Shown: positions 1 through 7,536 of the stretch, piece after piece | Numbering within the stretch: position 1 is the first letter of the stretch | How the letters are laid out: each line of letters begins with the position of its first letter | Origin: Streptomyces sp. NRRL F-2580 | GTDB taxonomy: Bacteria > Actinomycetota > Actinomycetes > Streptomycetales > Streptomycetaceae | Direction: 5' to 3' | Assembly (NCBI RefSeq): GCF_000720115.1 | Contig: NZ_JOIR01000069.1 | Coordinates: 1 to 16,491 of the forward strand | DNA: 16,491 nt | Notes under the pieces: model-generated | Told to the model about the DNA's origin: nothing | The model's database searches: none | The model's input: only the letters and a program-made list of their open reading frames with translations | Program-made: the position numbers and the translations under genes

Positions 1-86
1 TCGCCACTCGCTATGACAAAACCCGCGAGTCCTACCAGGCAGCCGTCACCATCGCGTCCCTGTTCCTCTGGCTAAAGCCCCTTTGA
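1..86 (+). pseudogene. IS5-family transposase, C-terminal end only
   Basis: The frame entering at base 3 reads a tail containing RYDKTRESYQAAVTIASL and LFLWLKPL, then stops at 84-86 (TGA). The RYDKTRxSYxAAVxIASxxxWL tail is characteristic of IS5-family (IS427-like) DDE transposases. Everything upstream lies outside the window, so it cannot be told whether the gene is whole. The sequence just after the stop (GAAGACACTGCCTAG) probably belongs to the IS right end. The IS seems to have entered a zinc-finger gene, whose coding resumes about 50 bp later. Confidence 0.8.
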
Positions 87-443
87 AGACACTGCCTAGT
101 CGGGTGCAGATCTTCTGGGTGTGCCTGTTCGTCCTGGCTGACCTGCCGTTGCCTCTTCCAGCCCCTCAGGCCGAACCCCTGGTGCTCGGACCACTCCTTC
201 GAGCAGGAGTTCACCAGAGGCTGTGACCAGCGGGAATGTGCGGCATGCGGAACCTCCGCGGCCCACCTCGAGCCGTCCCGCGCCCGCCAGTGGTGCTCGG
301 GCACCTGCCGGCAAGGAGCGGTCCTCCGGCGAGCCGGACTCCGGGATCGCGCAGCTCAAGCCCCGTGCCGGTCCAGCTTCGCTGTAACCAACCATGCAGT
401 GATCCATCTTCGCCGGCGTAAACAGCCGTCCGTCCAACTTCGA
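87..443 (+). pseudogene. Decayed CxxC/CSxxC zinc-finger gene fragment
   Basis: One frame stays open from the IS5 remnant to a TGA at 441-443. From about 140 to 345 it encodes one double zinc-finger module like those at 1441-1905, with shared stretches PLRPNPWCSD and ECAACGTS and a second WCSGTC. The first finger is damaged: its CxxC is shortened and the last cysteine is serine (CSDHS against CSDEC in the other copy). The second keeps CxxC-x15-CSxxC. No start is visible because the IS5 element sits at the 5' side. The frame then runs into the repeats of the transposon end, so this was probably the last gene of the upstream Tn7-like element. Zinc binding is inferred from the cysteine pattern; the function is unknown. 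Confidence 0.6.
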
Positions 444-476
444 TGACGAGCGGTCCAGCTTCGCTGTCACAGGTCA
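370..476 (+). mobile_element. Right end of a first Tn7-like element
   Basis: Four related sites lie in one orientation at 371, 401, 431 and 452 (for example GGTCCAGCTTCGCTGTCAC at 452-470). The end closes with TGTCACAGGTCA at 476. The spacing of 30, 30 and 21 bp is the same as in the right end at 7431-7536, and the DNA between sites is also similar (CATGCAGTGA in both). The body and left end lie upstream of the window. The next five bases, GCCCC, are the expected target duplication, which cannot be checked here. Confidence 0.75.
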
Positions 477-493
477 GCCCCGTCCGTTCCGGT

Positions 494-569
494 TGACCTG
501 TGACAGCGAAGGTGGGCCGTTTGCCACTGAAGTTGGGCCAACGCTAGTTTGTGCCAACGAAGTTGGACC
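494..569 (+). repeat. Left-end transposase-binding sites, three copies
   Basis: Three related sites point the same way: GTGACAGCGAAGGTGGGCC (500-518), GCCACTGAAGTTGGGCC (523-539) and GTGCCAACGAAGTTGGACC (551-569). They are inverted relative to the right-end sites. The conserved core GAAG(G/T)TGG(G/A)CC is the likely TnsB-type contact. The role is inferred from the layout. Confidence 0.75.
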
Positions 570-597
570 GGCAGTGGATTCGTCAGGCGGGGCCGTA

Positions 598-1350
598 GTG
601 GGGTTACCTGTTCGTGCAGTCGATCAAGCTGTACTCACGGGCTTTGAGCTGGACTTCTCTGTCGACGGGGTACGTAGGCGCCGGCCACTGCAGACGGGTT
701 GGGATGTCCGGTTCGAGGCGGCGGAGCCGGTCCGTGAGTTCACCTGGCACAAGTACGGCCGGGGCTTCGCGGGCTGGTACTACTCGGTGACCGTACGGGA
801 TCACGTCGGATACGAGTCGTGGCTGGAGCGGGACCGGCTGGTCTTGCTGGACCGGGACTCACAGGTCACCGCCACCGCCTCGCAGCCGTTCTGGCTTCAC
901 TGGCACGACGGCGTCCGCGAGCGCAGGCATGCTCCCGACTACTTCGTCCGGCTCGCCGACGGGCGGGCCCGCGTGGTCGACGTCCGTGCCGAGGACGAAA
1001 TGGACGAGGAGACCCGGGAGTCCTTCGCCGCGACCGAGCGTGCGTGCGGGGGCGGTGGGATGGGACTTCGCCTGGGTGGGGCGGCCCGATCCGGTGTTCA
1101 TGGCGAACATCCGCTGGCTGGCCCGCTATATGAACTCACCGGCCTCTGCCCGGCCTGCGAAGGGCCGATGAACAGTGCCACCAGGCGAAAGGCGTGCTCG
1201 AAACGCTGCAGTGCCAGGATCGCCCACTGGACCCGCAGCCCGCTCCCGCCGACCGTAATCTGCCGCTACTGCCGGAAACCACTCTTCCCAGAGTCGACGG
1301 ACGGCCCGCGAGTGGTGCTCGATCGCGTGCAGAACCCAGGAAATGCGTGA
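598..1350 (+). pseudogene. TnsA-like transposase endonuclease, frameshifted, running into zinc fingers
   Basis: TnsA-type proteins are PD-(D/E)XK nucleases that nick the 5' transposon ends beside the TnsB transposase. Taking GTG 598 as start (AGGCGGGG lies just upstream), the product contains GYESWLERD, then HAPDYF and VVDVRAED. These supply the nuclease acidic residues; arginine stands where E. coli TnsA has the catalytic lysine, which I recall as common in actinobacterial members. A fifth G in the run 1048-1052 shifts the frame. TnsA coding (AVGWDFAWVGRPDP) continues in the next frame to about 1130 and ends abruptly after NIRWLARY. The original frame stays open to 1350 and picks up zinc fingers (CPACEG, CSKRC) from about 1155. 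A TTG at 493 lies inside the transposon tip and is not a credible start. Confidence 0.75.
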
Positions 1351-1960
1351 ACGGCGCGACCTGATCACAGCCGCGAACCCGCCCCAGGAAACGGACGTTG
1401 AGCTCGATCCGGCCGGACTGGAGGCCCCCGGGCCCTTCGGGGCGCGGGCCTGCCGGGGCTGTGGGCGGCGCTACCGGCCGCTCAGGATCAACCCCTGGTG
1501 CTCTCGCCACTGTCTGCAGCAGGAAGTGCTGAAACGCGCTGAGCTGCAGGAATGCGGAGGCTGCGGAGCCTCGATGGCCCACCGCAAACCGGTCACTGGC
1601 CGCATCTGGTGCTCGAAACCATGCCGTGAACGAGCCGACCGCTGGAACGCGGAACTTCGGGAACGCTGGCCAGAGCCGCAGCACCCCCGCCCGCCGACCT
1701 GCCGGGGCTGCCACCGCAACTACCAGCCCCTCAGGCCCAACCCTTGGTGCTCGGACGAGTGCTTTGACCAGGAAGTCCTCCGGCGATCTGATCAGCAGGA
1801 ATGCGCGGCCTGCGGAACCTCCATCGCCGACCGCAAGCCGGGAACCCGCCGCAAGTGGTGTTCGGGCACCTGTCAGCAGAGAGGGTTCCGCTGGCGAGCG
1901 GAACTCCGCGACCGCTCTCGCTTTGTTCACGAGAACCGGGTTCTGGCTCACTTTCCGTGA
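1343..1960 (+). pseudogene. Multi-zinc-finger array, distal part of a frameshifted gene
   Basis: The frame carries two double modules. Finger a is CxxC-x12-CSxxC (CRGCGRRYRPLRINPWCS) and finger b is CxxC-x15-CSxxC (CGGCGASMAHRKP, then WCSKPC). They alternate a-b-a-b at about 1450-1905. A further a-b pair lies upstream at 1158-1335, where the frame changes inside finger b near 1290-1305: CRYC is in one frame, REWCSIACRTQEMRER in the next. ATG 1343 therefore sits inside a finger and is not the original start. The last residues (about 1920-1960) read through an ISL3 terminal repeat, so the true C-terminus is lost. Fingers with W/YCSxxCRxR are frequent in actinobacterial DNA-binding proteins. I do not recognise the family; a target-selection role in the transposon is a guess. 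Confidence 0.55.
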
Positions 1961-2056
1961 GCGCGCACCGTGAGTGAAGGCCGACGACCGATCCCGCCGT
2001 CCTAGTTGCCAGAAAACCATAGGTAGCGATCTTGGATGAGCTGACAGTTCCGGTAC

Positions 2057-2185
2057 GTCCCGTCGATCCCGGATATCGCGGCGCTGTCGGTCGACGTGAA
2101 CGATGAGGCGGTATTGATAGGGGCGAGCTGCCGGGCTGACCCGCCGCTACGGCCGGTGGACCGAGAGCCTTCGTCCGCAGCACTG
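2057..2185 (+). pseudogene. ISL3 transposase N-terminal remnant
   Basis: The frame at 2057 reads PSIPDIAALSVDVNDEAV, matching PSIAGVAVLSVDVNDEAV near the N-terminus of the transposase encoded at 7252-5652. Bases 2083-2113 are a perfect 31-bp inverted match to 7160-7190. After a deletion and frame change, 2136-2175 reads LTRRYGRWTESLR, like LARRYGRRTERLR of the other copy. The zinc-ribbon part between them and everything after is missing. Confidence 0.75.
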
Positions 2186-2247
2186 CAGCCTGTCTCAGCG
2201 TAGAGAGCCATTCGGCTGAACTGCCGCTACAGATCTGTGCGCAGCGG

Positions 2248-2261
2248 CCATAGCTCTATGG
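2248..2261 (+). promoter_or_regulatory. Dyad upstream of the cargo membrane-protein gene
   Basis: CCATAG-CT-CTATGG is a perfect 6-bp inverted repeat about 22 bp before the start codon, next to the AT-rich run GATATATAG. It could be an operator or a chance palindrome; no promoter boxes are clear. Confidence 0.25.
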
Positions 2262-2283
2262 GGGCCGATATATAGAGGTGCTC

Positions 2284-4482
2284 ATGAGCCCTGTCCGCTG
2301 GTTTGGTGTCGTGCTGCTGGTTCTTGCTGCGACGGCCGCGGCCCCACCCAGCGCAGGTGGAACAGCCTTGGTGGCGCCGAGCCCAAACGTCCCATCCACC
2401 GTGTGCTCAACAGCGGACGAGTTTGTAGCCAACGGTCACCTGGCCGAAGCCGCCACCCTCTTCATGCCTGTCGCGGGTAAAGACCCCCTACCTTGCGCAG
2501 CCAGAGGCTTGGAGGATATCGACAAAAAGCGGCAGGAAGCCCGAGATCTTGTTTCCAAGGGGCAGGGGTTGCTCCGGGCCGGTGAACTGACTAGTTCGGC
2601 TGCAGCGTTCGAGACAGCGCTGCTTAAAGATGAGGCGAATACGGAGGCGCTCAAGGGACTGACAGAGGCCACAGGCTCGAAGAGACGCCCAGCGGAGCGG
2701 AGGTGGGACCGCTTCTATGACGACTGGTTGAGACCAGCCCTGAAACTCATCGTGCCAGTCGTCGTCACTCTCCTTGTTCTACTATCCCTCGGGAGCTTGC
2801 TTTCTCGGTGGCTCGTCAGAGTCGAATCAGTGGAGTGGCCGAGCGTCGTGCGCCAGCCGCTGAAATATCTCGGTTATCTGATTCTGGTGGGCGCAGCGGT
2901 GACTCTGCCCGTTCATGCGATGGTCCCCTTTGGCCCAGCCCCTCTCGTGCCGCGGCCGGCGTTTTGGACACTGCTCGTTCTTTTCGTCATCGCGATCCTT
3001 GCCGTTCCGCTGGCGGTTCTCATTTCCGAGGCAGAGCGCACCAAGGACGGCTGGCGGAATCGTTGCGTCGCGCGCCACTGGCTACGGTTCGATGGGACCC
3101 TGAGAATCCTCATCATCATTGGCCTTTTCGTGGTGGTGTTTCTCAGCAGCAAGGATCACGAAGCCCTGGCTCGGTGGCGACTCCTCGCCGCATACGGGCT
3201 ACTCACCGCTTACGGCCTGGTCCTCACAGCGGCGATGCTCGGCCAGAATTTGCGCCTTCAAGTCGCTGTACAGACCGCCGACGGAAAGACGGACGCAGCA
3301 GCGACCGACTACCTACTCGCCCGCTTGCAGACCCTCGGGGCAGAAACGCCGGCGCGCCTGCGGACGCACAATTCAACCTCTCCGACGGCGCTTAGTACCG
3401 TCGACAGCGAAGCCCTGAGCGCACTGCCTGCGGGAAGGGTAATCGGAGCGCTGTCCAGCCTCTACTTCGCGCTCCGTCCAGACCTCACCTGGCGCGCTAG
3501 AGCAAACATCGTCGACGCCAACCGCGTCGCTATCACCCTCTCCCGCAACGGCAGCCACGCCGCAAGCATGATTTTCAGCCGCCTCGATCTTGGGCTCCCT
3601 GAAGTCGATGCCAGCACAGAAGGTGACCGCATGCGAGCCCAGCTGTTGACCGGAGCTGCAGCGTTCATCCTTGTGCAGTTGAGCGAAGCACATCCATACC
3701 TGCAGCGGGGCCTGTACAAAGCCCGGAACTGGAAGAGTGTCGCCCTTCACGTCATCGCTGCCAGCGACTCGCTCATCGACAACCACGACCAGCGCACATC
3801 ACTGCTCGCCCGTGCAGTGAACGAGGACCCCACCTACCCTTTGGCGCGTCTTGAATACTTGTGGGCACTCCAGAGCGCTACGAAGATTGGCGAGCCTGCC
3901 TACCGACAGTTCGCCGACGCGCTAGATAACGAACTCCAAGAATTGAATCTTGAAGCCGGATCGCCGCTCCTTCTCCGAGCCCTATATCGCGGCACAGCCC
4001 AGCGGATCAACCTTCACGCGGAAGACGGATATCCGGCGGGCGACCCCAATCTGCTAGATGCCAAAAGGTTCGCACAAGAGTTTGTGCGACAGTGTGAAGC
4101 GACCGCAAAGGGGAACCCACCCCAGTGGGCGGCATACGCCGAGCAGGTGAAGCCCATCGCCGACGTTCTGCTGCGCCAGATTGAATCCTTGACCGAACCC
4201 CGAATTATTGGGCCCCTCCGCCCAGCGGATAAGACTGTAGTTCCCCGGCGCGCCTACGAGAATGCATGCCTGGACTCATTCCTTGCACTTCGGCAGGGTT
4301 ACGATCCAGAGAATGCCATCCGGCAGGCGCGCTTCGCACTACCGAATGATCGAGATAGGGATGAAGCGAAACAGGATCCATGCCTGAAGCTGCTGCGTGA
4401 GAGGGACGATTTCCGGGCACTGGTTGCCCCAGCCCGACGCGAAGAACGGATCAGGCGCCTCTCTCGCCGCGGCAAGAGATGA
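2284..4482 (+). CDS. Multi-pass membrane protein with TPR-like repeats, unknown function
   Basis: I do not recognise the family. ATG 2284 is preferred over GTG 2278 because AGAGG lies about six bases before it (732 aa). Residues 5-25 (numbered from 2278) form a hydrophobic signal-like segment. A helical, TPR-like region (87-130, with LRAGELTSSAAAFETAL) follows, and then five hydrophobic segments at about 155-177, 196-216, 227-250, 275-290 and 302-321. A soluble C-terminal domain of about 400 residues looks helical and repeat-like (SLLARAVNEDPTYPLARLEYLWAL). A membrane sensor or scaffold is possible but unproven. The gene uses more A/T-ending codons (GAT, AAT, CTA) than its neighbours, suggesting transfer from elsewhere. 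It is the main cargo of the ISL3 element 1939-4954 and is intact in an otherwise decayed region. Confidence 0.75.
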   Translation: MSPVRWFGVVLLVLAATAAAPPSAGGTALVAPSPNVPSTVCSTADEFVANGHLAEAATLFMPVAGKDPLPCAARGLEDIDKKRQEARDLVSKGQGLLRAGELTSSAAAFETALLKDEANTEALKGLTEATGSKRRPAERRWDRFYDDWLRPALKLIVPVVVTLLVLLSLGSLLSRWLVRVESVEWPSVVRQPLKYLGYLILVGAAVTLPVHAMVPFGPAPLVPRPAFWTLLVLFVIAILAVPLAVLISEAERTKDGWRNRCVARHWLRFDGTLRILIIIGLFVVVFLSSKDHEALARWRLLAAYGLLTAYGLVLTAAMLGQNLRLQVAVQTADGKTDAAATDYLLARLQTLGAETPARLRTHNSTSPTALSTVDSEALSALPAGRVIGALSSLYFALRPDLTWRARANIVDANRVAITLSRNGSHAASMIFSRLDLGLPEVDASTEGDRMRAQLLTGAAAFILVQLSEAHPYLQRGLYKARNWKSVALHVIAASDSLIDNHDQRTSLLARAVNEDPTYPLARLEYLWALQSATKIGEPAYRQFADALDNELQELNLEAGSPLLLRALYRGTAQRINLHAEDGYPAGDPNLLDAKRFAQEFVRQCEATAKGNPPQWAAYAEQVKPIADVLLRQIESLTEPRIIGPLRPADKTVVPRRAYENACLDSFLALRQGYDPENAIRQARFALPNDRDRDEAKQDPCLKLLRERDDFRALVAPARREERIRRLSRRGKR

Positions 4483-4885
4483 TGGCTGGCTTCCGATGGC
4501 CATCCTCGTCCCGAGCGATGAACTGTGAGTGGACGGCGCCCGAGCGCACTGGGCTGCTGACCCCTCCGTCCTGTCCGTCGCATTCCTGCAGCTCTACAAC
4601 CACATGGCCGAGGGGGCCATGGCCCGGGAATGCGCAGCTGGTACCCGTGGCGGTCGGTGCCGGTGTTGATGGCACCGGAGTAGACCTTGCTGCCGTCCCG
4701 GTAGAGGTGCTCCCTGCCCCACACGTCGCAGGCGCGGCCAGACCAGCCTGGCGAGTGCGGTAGCGGCTTCAACGGTGATCGTGCTGACGAGCCTGGTCGG
4801 AGTCGTTGTGCAGCGGCTGGTGGGCGTGCATGTCGGTGGTCGGCGACGCCCTCGTCCTGGCGAACATCTTCCGCATTGCACCACG
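4451..4885 (-). pseudogene. Decayed minus-strand gene, unknown product
   Basis: Three minus-strand frames in succession have strongly G/C-ending codons and sensible protein: TITVEAATALARLVWP (about 4776-4732), then VWGREHLYRDGSKVYSGAIN (about 4724-4665), then LGHVVVELQECDGQDGGV (about 4615-4560) down to a stop at 4451. This suggests one gene broken by at least two frameshifts, overlapping the 3' end of the membrane-protein gene. No family is recognised. The stretch 4483-4932 otherwise shows nothing. Confidence 0.35.
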
Positions 4886-5021
4886 GTCCCAGATGACGCA
4901 ACGTCACCGCGACAAGAATCCGTTGATCGTTCTCACGGAATGTGTGCCAGAACCGAGAACCGACAGCCGATGTTCACCACTTCGGGCTCTGGCTCACTTT
5001 CCGTGGAGTGATTACGGGGAG

Positions 5022-5609
5022 TCAGATCTTGGGAGCCAGGCGATGGCGGTTTGGATGAGCGCGAAGCCTCGGTGAGGTGAGTTCCAGGGCCCGGTTGTCG
5101 CGTCCGGCGCTCATGTGGTTGAGCCAGCGTTCGTACCAGTCGAGGAAGTCGGTAGCGGAGGAGACGTTGGGGCCCCAGTAGCCGTCGCTGTTACCGATGA
5201 GGACGCGGCCGGTGAGGGGGCCGGTCACCGCGATGACGCATACGTCGGTGCAGCCCATCTCGATGATGTGGAGGAAGAGATCGCGTCCGTGGGCCCTGGG
5301 GTCTCTGCCGTCGAAGCCGCGGGGCTTCCCTGGTTCTCCGCGGGGATTCATGACCAGCAGGGAACACTGCTCCAGCGGCATGAGGCCGTAGAACGGTGCC
5401 GCGCCTGAGCCGCCGACGTGCGTGAGGAACTGCCGATAGGCGTCGGGCAGGACGATGTCGTGCTCGGCCTCGAACGCCGCGACGCGTGCTCCCGCCAGCT
5501 TCGGGCCGAGGCAGAACTTGTGCTGCTCTTCCCCGAAGGAGTGGCCGCGCAGTGGTTGGAATGGGATCGCGGCCAGCTTGCGGCGCAGGCGGGGTATGCG
5601 GGGATCCAT
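5022..5609 (-). CDS. SMI1/KNR4 (SUKH) domain protein
   Basis: The 195-residue product has the SUKH fold signature: an N-terminal helix (ARVAAFEAEHDIVLPDAYRQF, residues 41-61, here with the typical LPxxYRxFL), VGGSGAAPFYGLMPL at 65-79, VLIGNSDGYWG at 136-146 and a final DFLDWYERWL helix near 155-163. SUKH proteins are known as immunity proteins to secreted or contact-dependent toxins and as general binding modules. No toxin gene is adjacent. It starts 42 bp past the shifted transposase stop at 5652, in the same direction, with AGAGAAG before the ATG. It lies within the ISL3 terminal repeats, so it is a passenger gene. The last 25 residues are unconserved-looking and end near the IS border. Confidence 0.8.
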   Translation of the reverse strand: MDPRIPRLRRKLAAIPFQPLRGHSFGEEQHKFCLGPKLAGARVAAFEAEHDIVLPDAYRQFLTHVGGSGAAPFYGLMPLEQCSLLVMNPRGEPGKPRGFDGRDPRAHGRDLFLHIIEMGCTDVCVIAVTGPLTGRVLIGNSDGYWGPNVSSATDFLDWYERWLNHMSAGRDNRALELTSPRLRAHPNRHRLAPKI

Positions 5610-5651
5610 CGTGTTCTTCTCTCGTCCCTGTCACCCTATGGGTGGGTGTCC

Positions 5652-7252
5652 TCAGTTGGCCAGAAGAACCCTCTTCCGTAACAGAGCAAAGCCGGCCCGT
5701 CCGAACATCTGGCGCTTGAGCATCTTGATCCGGTTGACGTGTCCTTCGACGACACCGGAGCTCCAGGGCAGGGTGAGGCCGGCGATGACGGCATCACGGT
5801 CACGTTCGATGCCCGCGGCGAGGGTGTGGAGGCTGGGGAGGTCGTCTTGCCGGACAGCGTCCAGCCACTCCGGTAGCCGTTCGCCTCGGCGCTCGGTGAG
5901 CATCTGGGCGAAGGACCGGACGTGACCGGTGAGGGCGTCGAGTTCGGGGCAGTGAGCCAAGACACCTTGAGTCGAAGGTGGTCGATCTCCGAAAGGGCCT
6001 CAGGTCTCCGGAGAATCCAGCCGGCGACGACGCGGGGCGACGGTGGCCGAGCTGTGATCGAGTTGGGAGAGGTCCTCTTCTCCCGGAAGTAGGCGCGAAC
6101 ACGCTGGTAGCTGCCCTGATAGCCGAGCGGCACGATCTCCTCCCATACCGCCCAGGCGGTGGTGCAGCCCTGGTTCCAGCGGTCATCCAGGTAGGGCTTG
6201 AACGCGTCCAGCTTGGACGGTCGACCCTGCCACTGCCCGCGAAAGAGGTCCTCCGGGGTGGCCGCGTCGGCGAAGAGCTTGACGGTGCGCGAGGTCATGC
6301 CGAGTTGGCGGCCGATCGCCCTCCGGCTCAGGCCGGAGGCCAGTAGTTCGTGGACGGTCGCGTGCTTGGCGCGGGTGCGGTCGGCAAATCGATGTCCCGT
6401 AGGCCACGGCGAGCCGGAAGGGTCTTCGAACTTCTCCGGCTCGGGCGCAGGCTCAGCTGGATCTGGCGCCAGCACCCGTAGGCACCCGCGGTGGTCTGCG
6501 ACACAACGCTCGGCAGCTTCGCTCAGGTTGTGCCAAAGGTGCCACCTGTCCGCCACCTGCACCGCCTGGGGTGCCCCGGCTGTGGCGCCTTCGGCGAAGA
6601 ACGGTGCCCGATCGCGGCATACCACCTCCACTGTGGGCCGCGTCGTGAGCCAAGCGGCCAGGCTGGATGCCTCCCGGTCGGGCAGTAGGTCCACCGGCCT
6701 ACGGCTTTCGACGTCGACCAGGACAGTCCCGTAGTGGCGGCCCTTACGGGTCGCGTACTCATCGACGCCGACGACGCGCGGGACGGGAACTTCCGGGTCG
6801 GGCAAGGCTTCGACCAGCCTCAGCACCGTGCTGCGACTGACGGATATGCCGAAGACTCTCGCCATGCGGGCCCCGGCTCGACCGGCGAGCGCGAGGCCGA
6901 CTGCGGCCAGCGTCGACCGCAGGCGCTCGGTCCGCCGGCCATATCGGCGGGCCAGCCCCGTCATCTGCTCGGCGAAGGTCCGACGACCGCAGGAATTGAC
7001 CGGGCAGAGGAACCGGCGGACGCGTAAACAGAGGACGACCCGTCTGCCCCCACTGGGCACATCAGCGGGAAACCGCAGGTAGGAGCTGTGAACTCGTCGA
7101 GACCACCTCCCGCAACCAGGGCAATCGGACCCGGCCACCGTACTTCGGGCCTCGATGCGTACCGCCTCATCGTTCACGTCGACCGACAGCACGGCCACAC
7201 CTGCGATTGACGGGAACAGCAACTCCTCCAGCCGGAGCACCACTTCTTTCAC
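5652..7252 (-). pseudogene. ISL3-family transposase, frameshifted
   Basis: ISL3 transposases are DDE enzymes with an N-terminal zinc ribbon. Numbered from the upstream start at 7273, the ribbon cysteines are C51, C54, C90 and C95, and candidate catalytic aspartates are D171 (GVDEYA) and D221 (VCRDRAP). A helix-turn-helix-like segment lies near 318-335. Near 5960-5966, just after DHLRLKV, the frame changes: the correct tail (AHCPELDALTGHV to RKRVLLAN) is one frame away, ending at 5652. That tail holds SGVVEGHVNRIK with the third catalytic acid (codon about 5747), so the unshifted product lacks it. GTG 7252 (VKEVVLRLEE) fits the usual start better than 7273; no clear ribosome-binding site is seen. 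The unshifted frame ends at 5636. Confidence 0.85.
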
Positions 7253-7430
7253 GGGCCGAACTGTCAGCCACACCGCACTGGGGACGGATCATTTTCAGGC
7301 AGCTTCCCGAGGTGCTGTCCGCCCGACGAACGTCACTCAGCGTGGTGATTCACGGAATGTGAGCCAGAACCCGAAGTGATGAACATCGGTTCTCGTGAAC
7401 AAAGCCACCGCACGGCATGAGTCAACATCA

Positions 7431-7536
7431 GCCCAACTTCGCTGTCACAAAACATGCAGTGACCCATCTTCGATGGCATAAACGGTCATCGGCCCGACTT
7501 CCGTGGCAAACGGTCCGTCTTCGCTGTCACAGGTCA
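7431..7536 (+). repeat. Right-end transposase-binding sites, four copies
   Basis: The sites are GCCCAACTTCGCTGTCA (7431), GACCCATCTTCGATGGC (7461), GGCCCGACTTCCGTGGC (7491) and GGTCCGTCTTCGCTGTCAC (7512), followed by the tip AGGTCA. The 30/30/21-bp spacing equals that of the end at 371-476, which shows both are right ends and both elements point the same way. Confidence 0.75.

Larger units (their letters stand above)
1939..4954 (+). mobile_element. ISL3-family element 1, transposase largely deleted, carrying cargo
   Basis: The terminal inverted repeats at 1939-1960 and 4933-4954 match at 20 of 22 positions (tip GGTTCTGGCTCAC). The 8-bp direct repeat GAGAACCG flanks them exactly, at 1931-1938 and 4955-4962. 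Eight-base duplications are typical of ISL3. Only a scrap of transposase remains (2057-2185). The rest is a 2.2-kb membrane-protein gene and a decayed minus-strand gene. It is a non-autonomous derivative that would need a transposase in trans. It lies inside the left terminal region of the second ISL3 element. Confidence 0.8.
4985..7371 (-). mobile_element. ISL3-family element 2 with SUKH passenger gene
   Basis: The inner terminal repeats at 4985-5005 and 7351-7371 match at 19 of 21 positions (tip GGCTCTGGCTCAC or GGTTCTGGCTCAC). Similarity continues outside: GATGTTCACCACTTCG at 4969-4984 is inverted at 7372-7387. Further out, 1920-1938 is inverted at 7387-7405 (19 bp). The simplest reading is that the original element ran from about 1920 to 7405 with long terminal repeats, and that element 1 later inserted into its left repeat. 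No exact 8-bp duplication is seen outside 1920/7405; ACCGCTCT and ACCGCACG are only similar. Confidence 0.7.
494..7536 (+). mobile_element. Tn7-like transposon with 5-bp target duplication CCGGT
   Basis: The left tip TGACCTGTGACAGCGAAG starts at 494 and its inverted counterpart ends at 7536. CCGGT lies directly outside both tips (489-493 and 7537-7541), the 5-bp duplication expected of Tn7-type transposition. Binding-like sites end at 518, 539 and 569 on the left, and start at 7431, 7461, 7491 and 7512 on the right. Spacing from each tip is 21 then 30 bp, so the ends are symmetric. Tn7 likewise has three sites left and four right. Inside are a broken tnsA-like gene, zinc fingers and two ISL3 insertions. 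The element-specific DNA is only about 1.56 kb, with no tnsB, tnsC or tniQ, so it cannot move by itself. Confidence 0.85.

Noticed and set aside
371..569. Regularly spaced repeats as a CRISPR array
   Set aside because: The repeats are short, degenerate and switch orientation at the two tips, with 21- and 30-bp periods and no cas genes. They fit transposon ends instead.
493..597. TTG at 493 as the start of the tnsA-like gene
   Set aside because: It lies in the transposon tip and would translate through the three binding sites. GTG 598 has a ribosome-binding site and begins where family similarity begins.
1136..2020. 294-residue minus-strand frame opposite the zinc fingers
   Set aside because: The plus strand has the repeated cysteine motifs and conserved modules; the minus frame shows no family.
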